Shown one piece after another: positions 1-5,023 of a stretch of 5,023 bases of DNA. The stretch's first letter is position 1, and each line of letters starts with the position of its first letter. The position numbers and the translations under genes were made by a program. The notes beneath the pieces were generated by a model that was not told the DNA's origin, ran no database searches, and was given only the letters and a program-made list of their open reading frames with translations. The DNA comes from Pseudomonadota bacterium. Its GTDB lineage: Bacteria > Pseudomonadota > Alphaproteobacteria > Azospirillales > Azospirillaceae. The DNA is taken from the NCBI GenBank assembly GCA_023412175.1, contig JAEYOB010000487.1, forward strand, positions 1 to 5,023, in the 5' to 3' direction.

Positions 1-1011
1 CCCGCCCGTGGCGCCAGACCGGCTGTCGACAATGCGATTCAACAGTTCCTTCTGACCCAGCGAGGCACCGCAGAGGTTGTCGGCGAATGGGCGTTCTATG
101 CCGCCGTGCTGCTGATCGCGCTGGCGCTGCTTCCGCGTTTCCCCTACCGGCTGTTCTTCAAGACGCACCGCTGGCTGGCCGCCGCCTACCTCGTGCTGGC
201 GTTCCACGCCGTGGTGCTGACCGATTTCGCCTACTGGACCGCCCCCATCGGCGTGGCGATGGCGCTGCTGATCGCCGCCGGCACCTGGGCGGCCGTCCTT
301 GTCCTGCTGCGCCGTGTCGCCGCCGGCCGGCAGGTCCCCGGCGCGATCCGCTTTCTCCACTATTATCCGGGCGTGCGGGTGCTCGAAGCCGAGATCGAGG
401 TGCCGCAGGGGTGGCCGGGGCACAAGGCCGGCCAATTCGCCTTCGTAACCTCCGACGCATCGGAAGGCGCCCACCCCTACACCATCGCCTCCGCCTGGAA
501 CGACGCTGAACGGCGCATCACCTTCGTGATCAAGGAACTGGGCGACCACACCCGGCGCCTTCGGGAGAAGCTGCGCGTCGGGCAGGAGGTGAAGGTCGAG
601 GGGCCGTATGGCTGCTTCACGTTCGAGGATGCCTGCCCCCATCAGATCTGGGTCGGCGGCGGCATCGGGGTCACGCCGTTCATCGCCCGCATGAAGGACC
701 TTGCGGCCAGCCCGGACCGCCCCCGGCCGAGCATCGACTTCTTCCACACCACCACCGACTATGACGAGGAAGCGATCGCCAAGCTCACGGCCGACGCGGA
801 GGCGGCACGCATACGCCTGCACGTCCTGGTCGATGCCCGCGACGGCCGCCTCAGCGGCGAGCGCATCCGTACCGCCATGTCCGGATGGCGCGACGCCAGC
901 ATCTGGTTCTGCGGCCCCACCGGCTTCGGAGAGGCGTTGCGGCAGGACTTCGCGGCGCATGGCCTGCCCGTGAGGCAGCGCTTCCACCAGGAACTGTTTG
1001 CCATGCGGTGA
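1..1011 (+). CDS. Ferric-reductase-like membrane flavoprotein (ferredoxin reductase family), 5' end missing
   Basis: This is a membrane oxidoreductase expected to pass electrons from NAD(P)H through FAD to membrane heme and on to an external acceptor such as ferric iron. The frame is open from base 1 with no stop, so the 336 visible residues lack the N-terminus, probably about 100 residues with the first membrane helices. Numbering from base 1, two hydrophobic helices (about 30-45 and 57-75) carry His56 and His69, 13 apart, the usual heme-ligand spacing of ferric reductase/NOX domains. A further helix lies at about 82-105. The FAD domain follows with HPYTIAS (158-164) and GPYG (201-204). The NAD(P)-binding domain has GGGIGVTP (219-226), a CGP motif (304-306) and the typical end FHQELFAMR. 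The GTG at 106 is not the start, because coding sequence with a membrane helix continues upstream of it. The family is firm; the substrate is not, since the same fold serves ferric reductases, NADPH oxidases and uncharacterised respiratory flavoproteins. Confidence 0.9.
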   Translation, partial: PARGARPAVDNAIQQFLLTQRGTAEVVGEWAFYAAVLLIALALLPRFPYRLFFKTHRWLAAAYLVLAFHAVVLTDFAYWTAPIGVAMALLIAAGTWAAVLVLLRRVAAGRQVPGAIRFLHYYPGVRVLEAEIEVPQGWPGHKAGQFAFVTSDASEGAHPYTIASAWNDAERRITFVIKELGDHTRRLREKLRVGQEVKVEGPYGCFTFEDACPHQIWVGGGIGVTPFIARMKDLAASPDRPRPSIDFFHTTTDYDEEAIAKLTADAEAARIRLHVLVDARDGRLSGERIRTAMSGWRDASIWFCGPTGFGEALRQDFAAHGLPVRQRFHQELFAMR

Positions 1012-1017
1012 GCCGCC

Positions 1018-1033
1018 CCGAAAGGTCGGTTTT
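1018..1033 (+). terminator. Weak candidate rho-independent terminator
   Basis: Seven bases after the flavoprotein stop, CCGA-AAGG-TCGG can fold into a 4-bp stem with a 4-base loop and is followed directly by TTTT. The stem is short for a true intrinsic terminator, but position and T-run fit. Either way the flavoprotein gene and the cyclase gene are separated by 116 bp and may not be one transcript. Confidence 0.25.
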
Positions 1034-1112
1034 CCCAGCCGGCGCCCTGCCGTAACCGTCCTCCGCACTGGCGTTCCGACGGGATCCGGACTAATGTGCG
1101 CGCGCTGATCAT

Positions 1113-1118
1113 TCTAAT
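1113..1118 (+). promoter_or_regulatory. Possible -10 element just upstream of the diguanylate cyclase start
   Basis: TCTAAT matches the sigma-70 -10 consensus at five of six positions and sits in a short AT-rich patch (1111-1120) within GC-rich surroundings. No convincing -35 element lies 16-18 bases upstream. If it is used, transcription would begin about 1-3 bases before the ATG at 1128 and give a leaderless mRNA, which would agree with the missing Shine-Dalgarno. Confidence 0.22.
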
Positions 1119-1127
1119 TTGGCGCAA

Positions 1128-2168
1128 ATGCAAAACAATGGCCGTTTGGACACCGACAGCCTGATCGAGTCCGTCGTCCGCATCACCGGCCAGCGCGACC
1201 GCGCAACCCTGGAGTCGTGCCTCGTCACCACCTTGCAGACGCTGCTGGGCGCACACCGCGTGACCCTCGTCCGCGTCGTCGTGCGCAACGAGAACTGGTA
1301 TGCCGAGGTCCTGGCGTCCGTCACCACGGGCGCCAGCCTGTTCGAGGGCGGACCGATCCCCGTCTTCGGGAATCCGCTCCTGACGCACCTCGTCGGGCTC
1401 GGCGGCCCGGCCGACCTGCCGTACGCCGGCACCGGGATGGCGGTCACTGCCTGCCCCTTCGCGACCGAGCAGCGGACCAGCGAAGGCTGGCTGATCGTCG
1501 AAGGCGACCAGCCGTTCACCACGCAGCATGCGCTGATCGGCGGCATGGCGGCAATCTACGGCAACTATCTCTCGATCATCGACGCCACCGAGAACGATAC
1601 GCTGACCGGGCTGCGCAACCGAAAGACCTTCGACGACCGCGTCGGACGGATCCTGACCGCGGCGCAGGGCGGGGCACCGGCCGAAAGCGCATTCGAGCGG
1701 CGCCACGCGGACGCATCCGCCTCGCACTGGCTGGGCGTGCTCGACATCGACCATTTCAAGCGGGTGAACGACACCTTCGGCCACGTCTTCGGCGACGAGG
1801 TGCTCCTCCTGTTCGCGCAGCTCATGCGGACCACGTTCCGCACCGACGACCTGCTGTTCCGCTACGGCGGCGAGGAGTTCGTGGTCGTGCTCGCCCCGAT
1901 CGCGGCGGAGGGCGCGATGGACGCCTTCGAACGGTTCCGGCGCGCGGTGGAAGCATACGACTTCCCCCAGGTCGGCCAAGTGACGGCGAGCATCGGCGTC
2001 GTGCGCATTGGCGAGCAGTTCGTACCGTCCGAGGTCGTGGGACACGCCGACGAGGCGCTGTACCACGCCAAGCGGCATGGGCGGAACCGCGTCTGCCTCT
2101 ATGAGACGCTGGTGGCCGAGGGGCACCTCAGCCAGTCGCATTCGGAAGGCGACGTCGAACTATTCTAA
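1128..2168 (+). CDS. GAF-like sensor-GGDEF diguanylate cyclase
   Basis: It is predicted to make cyclic di-GMP from two GTP. Counting from the ATG (346 residues), positions about 10-155 form an N-terminal alpha/beta region resembling a GAF sensor, assigned only by general pattern and with no visible ligand site. The GGDEF domain starts at LTGLRNR (159-165) and continues with DIDHFKRVND (206-215), active-site GGEEF (247-251), SIGVV (288-292) and the closing ADEALYHAKRHGRNRV segment (307-322). RTDD (238-241) lies exactly five residues before GGEEF, the position of the RxxD product-inhibition site, so both catalysis and feedback control look intact. About ten extra residues separate LTGLRNR from DIDHFK compared with usual GGDEF domains. 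No membrane helix or signal peptide is seen, so it should be cytoplasmic. A TTG at 1119 would add three residues; an in-frame stop at 1092 limits further extension. Neither start has a clear Shine-Dalgarno. There is no EAL domain. Confidence 0.93.
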   Translation: MQNNGRLDTDSLIESVVRITGQRDRATLESCLVTTLQTLLGAHRVTLVRVVVRNENWYAEVLASVTTGASLFEGGPIPVFGNPLLTHLVGLGGPADLPYAGTGMAVTACPFATEQRTSEGWLIVEGDQPFTTQHALIGGMAAIYGNYLSIIDATENDTLTGLRNRKTFDDRVGRILTAAQGGAPAESAFERRHADASASHWLGVLDIDHFKRVNDTFGHVFGDEVLLLFAQLMRTTFRTDDLLFRYGGEEFVVVLAPIAAEGAMDAFERFRRAVEAYDFPQVGQVTASIGVVRIGEQFVPSEVVGHADEALYHAKRHGRNRVCLYETLVAEGHLSQSHSEGDVELF

Positions 2169-2192
2169 ATAAAAACAAACAGTTATAAAATC
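2166..2192. other. AT-rich stretch after the cyclase gene
   Basis: From the TAA stop of the cyclase the sequence is almost entirely A and T for about 25 bases, in sharp contrast to the GC-rich flanks. It includes TATAAA at 2184-2189, which could be a -10 element of the iron operon, but no good -35 lies at the right distance. A role as promoter upstream element or as an untranslated end are both possible. No stem followed by a T-run is present. Confidence 0.35.
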
Positions 2193-2218
2193 CGGACACC
2201 CCCTGCCTGCGACCGGAT
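2190..2218. repeat. 6-bp inverted repeat with 17-base loop
   Basis: ATCCGG (2190-2195) is the exact reverse complement of CCGGAT (2213-2218). It could be a small RNA stem at the 3' end of the cyclase transcript or a half-site pair for a regulator. No T-run follows, so it is not a classical terminator. A chance occurrence in GC-rich DNA cannot be excluded. Confidence 0.25.
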
Positions 2219-2256
2219 GCCGCATTGCAGTTCCGTTCAGCCGAGCGCCTTGTGTG

Positions 2257-2277
2257 TGCGAACGATTTGCAATCGCA
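2257..2277. promoter_or_regulatory. Candidate Fur box for the iron operon
   Basis: TGCGAACGATTTGCA (2257-2271) has the 7-1-7 dyad layout of Fur operators, with five of seven arm positions complementary, and differs by one base from the TGCGAATGATTTGCA form that I recall for GC-rich proteobacteria. A second overlapping dyad, CGATT-TGC-AATCG (2263-2275), continues to a TCGCA end at 2277, as expected if two Fur dimers bind overlapping sites. It lies about 60 bp before the ATG at 2318 and 61 bp before the preferred TTG start of the iron-sulfur protein, ahead of a P19 iron gene. This predicts repression when iron is plentiful. The matching promoter elements are not clear. Confidence 0.55.
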
Positions 2278-2323
2278 CCCCAGGCACGACGGCATGGACA
2301 CGCATCGGGTTCCAACCATGATC

Positions 2324-2330
2324 GGAGGAG
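2324..2330 (+). promoter_or_regulatory. Shine-Dalgarno deciding the start of the iron-sulfur protein
   Basis: GGAGGAG is a near-perfect anti-16S match and lies 8 bases before a TTG at 2339. The alternative in-frame ATGs at 2294 and 2318 have no comparable site upstream, and this motif would fall inside the coding sequence for both of them. Confidence 0.6.
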
Positions 2331-2338
2331 ACGCCGCT

Positions 2339-3748
2339 TTGCGCCCTGCTCCGTTCCGTCGCGGGGGACGCCTGACCGGCCTGGGCGCGGCGGCGGAGCG
2401 CCTGTTCGTCCGGCTGCGGCCGTGGCTGCCGGTGGCCCATACGGTGATGTTCGCGGGCTTCCTCGCCATCCTGTTCGTGCCGCTGCTGCTCGGCGACCCG
2501 CCGGCCGAGGCCGGGCCGTTCGACCATTTCACCGTGCTGGCGCACACGCTGCTGTGGGGCGTGTGGTTCCCGCTGGCCTTCCTGTCGGTGGCGCTGACCG
2601 GGCGGAGCTGGTGCGGCCTGCTGTGCCCGATGGGGGCCGCGTCCGAATGGTCGGGCAAGGTCGGGCTGAAGCGGCCGGTGCCGGCGTGGCTGCGCTGGCC
2701 GGGAACGCCCGTCGCCAGCTTCATCCTGATCACCGTGTGGGGCCAGACGGTGGGCGTTCGCGACCATCCCGAGGCCGCCGCCATCCTGTTCGGCTCGGTC
2801 TTCGCAGCGGCGCTGGCCATCGGCTTCCTGTTCGGGCGCGGCAAGCGCGCGTGGTGCCGGCACGCCTGCCCCATCGGCCTGCTGCTGGGCGTCTACTCCC
2901 GCCTGGGCGCCGTCGAGTTCGCGCCGAAGCGTCCGGAGCCGGGCGGCGACCGCTGGACCGAGAAGACCGTCTGCCCGACGCTGATCGACCTCAGGCGCAA
3001 GACCGAATCCCGCCACTGCATCGAGTGCTTCCGCTGCGTCGGCCCGTCCTCGCAGGGCGGGCTGTACGTGAAGCTGCGCACCCCCGGCGCCGAGATCGAA
3101 TCCGTGGCGGCGCACAACCCCAGCCTGTCCGAGGTGCTGTTCCTGTTCATGGGCACCGGGGTGGCGCTGGGCGGCTTCCTGTGGCTGGTGCTGCCGTCGT
3201 ACCAGCACCTGCGCATGGCGGTCGGCGATTGGGGCATCGACCAGGGCTGGTACTGGCTGGGCGAGCCGGGGCCGCGCTGGCTGATGTCGGTGTATCCGGA
3301 GCGCCGCGAGGTGTTCCGCTGGCTCGATTTCATCCTGATCGTCGGCTACATGCTGAGCTGGCTGGCGGCGCTGACCGCCACGCTCTCGGCCACGACGGCG
3401 GCGTCCGCCTGGCTCTCGGCGCGGCTGGCGCCCGGAGCGGCGGCATGGCGCGCCCGCTTCGTCCAGCTCGGCTACCAGTACGCGCCGGTCGCCATGGTGT
3501 CGCTGCTGCTCGGCCTCGGCGGCGGACTGTTCGACACGCTGGCCCTGCTCGGCCTCGGACCGGCCGCGGTGCTCGGCCTCAAGGGCCTCGTCTTCGCGCT
3601 CGGCGCCCTGTGGAGCCTGCGCCTCGGCGACCGCCTGCTGGCGGCGCAGGGCGTGCCGGCCACGTGGCGCTGGCTTCCCCTCATTCCCGGTGCGCTCGGC
3701 AGCTTCGCCGTTGGCGCCGCCTGGTACCCGGCGCTGTTCGGCGCCTGA
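2339..3748 (+). CDS. Polytopic [4Fe-4S] membrane protein, NapH/NosR/FtrD-like
   Basis: It is probably an inner-membrane electron-transfer partner of the iron-uptake protein encoded next. From the TTG start (469 residues) about eight or nine hydrophobic helices are visible, among them 33-51, 64-88, 124-140, 147-166, 264-287, 329-350, 381-398, 405-427 and 446-466. Two C-x3-C-P motifs, CGLLCP (92-97) and CRHACP (173-178), end membrane helices as in the NapH/NosR/CcoG families. A polar loop carries Cys212 followed by Pro and then C227-x2-C230-x2-C233, enough for one [4Fe-4S] cluster. The canonical fourth cysteine after the CxxCxxC is missing, so Cys212 may replace it. Pairing with a P19-type gene points to the FtrD polyferredoxin of FtrABCD ferrous-iron systems rather than nitrate or nitrous-oxide respiration. 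The TTG start is chosen for its strong Shine-Dalgarno; in-frame ATGs at 2294 and 2318 and a TTG at 2225 are alternatives, the last unlikely because it would place the Fur box inside the gene. Confidence 0.85.
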   Translation: MRPAPFRRGGRLTGLGAAAERLFVRLRPWLPVAHTVMFAGFLAILFVPLLLGDPPAEAGPFDHFTVLAHTLLWGVWFPLAFLSVALTGRSWCGLLCPMGAASEWSGKVGLKRPVPAWLRWPGTPVASFILITVWGQTVGVRDHPEAAAILFGSVFAAALAIGFLFGRGKRAWCRHACPIGLLLGVYSRLGAVEFAPKRPEPGGDRWTEKTVCPTLIDLRRKTESRHCIECFRCVGPSSQGGLYVKLRTPGAEIESVAAHNPSLSEVLFLFMGTGVALGGFLWLVLPSYQHLRMAVGDWGIDQGWYWLGEPGPRWLMSVYPERREVFRWLDFILIVGYMLSWLAALTATLSATTAASAWLSARLAPGAAAWRARFVQLGYQYAPVAMVSLLLGLGGGLFDTLALLGLGPAAVLGLKGLVFALGALWSLRLGDRLLAAQGVPATWRWLPLIPGALGSFAVGAAWYPALFGA

Positions 3749-3772
3749 CCCTTCACGTTTGGCTCATTCTTT

Positions 3773-3777
3773 GGAGA
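3773..3777 (+). promoter_or_regulatory. Ribosome binding site of the P19-like gene
   Basis: GGAGA sits five bases before the ATG at 3783 in the 34-bp gap between the two iron genes. No separate promoter or terminator is evident in this gap, which supports co-transcription. Confidence 0.65.
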
Positions 3778-3782
3778 TTTCC

Positions 3783-4331
3783 ATGATTCCGTCCGCACGT
3801 TTCCTCGCCGCCCCGTTGTTCGCCCTGGGGCTCGCCGCGGCGCCGGCGCTCGCCGGAGAAATGCCCATCGGCCAGCCGGTCGAGGTCAACGGCATGAACC
3901 TCATCGGCATCTACCTGCAGCCGGTGGTGATGGAGCCGGCCATGGGCGACCAGGACGCCAAGAAGGCCGACATCCACCTGGAAGCCGACATCAAGGCGCT
4001 GAAGGACAACCCGAACGGCTTCAGCGAGGATTCGTGGATCCCCTACCTGACGGTGGACTACACCATCGCCAAGCGCGGCACCGACTGGAAGTCCAAGGGG
4101 GTGCTGCACCCGATGGTCGCCAGCGACGGCCCGCACTACGGCGCCAACGTGGCGCTGAACGGGCCGGGCCAGTACGACGTGACCTTCCGCGTCGCGCCGC
4201 CGGCCGGCGAGCACGCGCACGCCTTCCTGCGCCACACCGACAAGGAGACGGGCGTGGCGAGCTGGTGGAAGCCCTTCGAGTTCGCGGGCGACTTCAAGTT
4301 CGTCGGAACCGGCAAGAAGGGCGGGTACTGA
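3783..4331 (+). CDS. Periplasmic iron-binding protein, P19/Tp34/FetP/FtrA family
   Basis: This 182-residue exported protein is a periplasmic metal-binding component of iron uptake. Characterised relatives (Campylobacter P19, E. coli FetP, Bordetella FtrA) bind copper and iron and act with an FTR1-type permease. A signal peptide is clear: a positive start, a hydrophobic core at about 7-20 and an APALA cleavage site, giving a mature protein from Gly25. The family pattern runs the full length: PIGQPVEVNGM (28-38), KADIHLEADI (61-70), WIPYLTVDYT (85-94), MVASDGPHYGAN (111-122), RHTDKETG (150-157) and WWKPFEF (161-167). The metal-site residues expected for the family are present: His65, Glu67, Met111, His118 and His151. 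Length is normal. It follows the iron-sulfur protein by 34 bp with its own Shine-Dalgarno and probably shares its Fur-controlled promoter. No FTR1 permease gene is adjacent in the visible sequence. The name FtrA or FetP would depend on where its permease partner lies. Confidence 0.95.
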   Translation: MIPSARFLAAPLFALGLAAAPALAGEMPIGQPVEVNGMNLIGIYLQPVVMEPAMGDQDAKKADIHLEADIKALKDNPNGFSEDSWIPYLTVDYTIAKRGTDWKSKGVLHPMVASDGPHYGANVALNGPGQYDVTFRVAPPAGEHAHAFLRHTDKETGVASWWKPFEFAGDFKFVGTGKKGGY

Positions 4332-4363
4332 TACAGCCGGCAAGCGGCCCGCCGCCCGCCGCC

Positions 4364-5023
4364 TCACCCCTTCCCAGGCCGGAAGGTGGTGGGGAGGCGG
4401 TCGGCGATGTCGTGCATACCCTGCTGGCGCAGGATCGTCTGGCGGTTGCGCAGCAGGCGCCGGGCCAGCGCCGTCTCGGTCTCCGCACCGCCCAGCAGCG
4501 TACCGTCCGGGCCCTTCAGACGGGCGGCGACGCTCTCCACCAGCGCCGCCTCGGCCCTGGCGTCGCGGCGGTCGAGCGGCTGTTCGCTGTTGAGCGCGGA
4601 ACGCACCCGCTCCACCAGGACGATCCGGCAGCTCGGCGCCCGCCCGGCGGCGGCCAGCGCGCCGATGCAGGCGAGCAGCGGACGCACCGGGACGTCCTTC
4701 TCGCCGGGCCGGCGTCCGTGCAGCGTGTCCGCCAGCGCACACAGCCCGCCGACGAGGCTGGGCTGCGCACCCAGCAGTTCCTTCACCACGTCGGCCGACC
4801 CGAGCCCGTCGGCGACGACGCCTTCCAGCAGCGCCGAAAGGCGCTCATCGTCGGTCCGGGCGATCAGCTTGACCAGCAGCTCCATCCTGCCGATCAGCGA
4901 GTTGGTGCCGGTGAGATGCTGCGTCAGTTGGGCGAGGAAGACGAAGTCGTGCTCCTCCGGCCCGACGGCCCATTCGATCCGGCGGCTGGCCGCGGCGAGA
5001 TCCGCGTCGTCGAAGGCAGGCAG
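4364..5023 (-). CDS. Unrecognised helical protein, 5' end missing
   Basis: I do not recognise this protein. The minus-strand frame ends with TGA at 4366-4364 and stays open to the window edge, giving 219 C-terminal residues. The ATG at 4885 is unlikely to be the start: it has no Shine-Dalgarno at proper spacing, and the 46 codons before it read as ordinary protein. The visible part is rich in Leu, Ala, Arg, Asp and Glu and looks almost wholly alpha-helical, with no signal peptide, membrane helix or cysteine cluster. Helices with regular leucines such as MELLVKLIARTDDERLSALL suggest a helical-bundle or repeat fold and a cytoplasmic location. The C-terminal end RNRQTILRQQGMHDIADRLP is polar and may be a conserved tail. 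It converges on the P19 gene with only 32 bp between stops, so it is not in the iron operon. No function is assigned. Confidence 0.75.
   Translation of the reverse strand: MPAFDDADLAAASRRIEWAVGPEEHDFVFLAQLTQHLTGTNSLIGRMELLVKLIARTDDERLSALLEGVVADGLGSADVVKELLGAQPSLVGGLCALADTLHGRRPGEKDVPVRPLLACIGALAAAGRAPSCRIVLVERVRSALNSEQPLDRRDARAEAALVESVAARLKGPDGTLLGGAETETALARRLLRNRQTILRQQGMHDIADRLPTTFRPGKG

Noticed and set aside
759..2141. Minus-strand open frame of 460 codons opposite the flavoprotein and cyclase genes
   Set aside because: It lies across two well-supported plus-strand genes and their gap and has no recognisable motif. It is a by-product of GC-rich codon use.
2237..3208. Minus-strand 323-codon frame opposite the iron-sulfur protein
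   Set aside because: Low-complexity composition rich in Gln, Ala and Arg, with no motifs, opposite a recognised gene.
2339..3748. Assignment of the iron-sulfur protein to NosR or NapH (nitrous-oxide or nitrate respiration)
   Set aside because: The CxxxCP motifs are shared, but there is no FMN-binding domain, no full CxxCxxCxxxCP set and no nos or nap neighbour. The partner gene is an iron-uptake protein.
3690..3782. N-terminal extension of the P19-like protein from an upstream start
   Set aside because: The ATG at 3783 has a good Shine-Dalgarno and is followed at once by a normal signal peptide. An extension would bury the signal peptide and overlap the upstream gene.
2254..3786. Plus-strand 510-codon frame overlapping the iron-sulfur protein
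   Set aside because: The translation is rich in Arg, Ala, Pro and Gly without domains, while the other frame carries membrane helices and cysteine motifs.
4332..4363. Bidirectional terminator in the gap between the convergent genes
   Set aside because: Only a 4-bp GCCG/CGGC stem without a T-run on either strand could be found. The rest is GC-rich simple sequence.
3753..4742. Minus-strand 329-codon frame spanning the P19 gene and the downstream gene
   Set aside because: It covers a recognised plus-strand gene and competes with the better minus-strand frame ending at 4364. Its composition is Arg/Gly/Ala-biased.

Overview
The window is GC-rich (roughly two-thirds G+C by eye), densely coding bacterial chromosome. 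It holds five genes, two of them cut by the window edges. GC-rich codons, the families present and a Fur-type operator of the TGCGAA-n3-TTTGCA class suggest a free-living proteobacterium, for example an Azospirillum-like alphaproteobacterium or a Rhodocyclales/Burkholderiales betaproteobacterium. This placement is inference. No rRNA, tRNA, CRISPR array, insertion sequence or phage gene is visible.

Layout: (1) 1-1011, plus strand: the C-terminal three quarters of a ferric-reductase-like membrane flavoprotein with heme-ligand histidines and FAD and NAD(P)H domains. (2) 1128-2168, plus: a GAF-like sensor joined to a GGDEF diguanylate cyclase with an intact GGEEF active site and an intact RxxD inhibition site. 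(3) A 170-bp regulatory gap with an AT-rich stretch, an inverted repeat, a strong Fur-box candidate and a near-ideal Shine-Dalgarno. (4) 2339-3748, plus: a polytopic iron-sulfur membrane protein of the NapH/NosR/FtrD kind. (5) 3783-4331, plus: an exported P19/Tp34/FetP/FtrA periplasmic iron-binding protein, 34 bp downstream and clearly in the same operon. (6) 4364-5023, minus: the C-terminal part of an unrecognised, mostly helical protein that converges on the iron operon.

The core is a two-gene, probably Fur-controlled iron-uptake operon. In the Bordetella/Brucella FtrABCD ferrous-iron systems, a P19-type protein (FtrA) and a polyferredoxin (FtrD) work with a cupredoxin (FtrB) and an FTR1 permease (FtrC). 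Here the FtrD-like and FtrA-like genes form a closed pair: a promoter region lies before them and an opposing gene after them, leaving no place for B or C. The permease must be encoded elsewhere, or the pair works with another transporter. The flavoprotein upstream could also serve iron or membrane redox chemistry, but it is separated by the diguanylate cyclase gene, and a functional link is only suggested by proximity. I see no clearly new system. The split iron module and the unusual cysteine layout of its iron-sulfur protein are the points most worth following.
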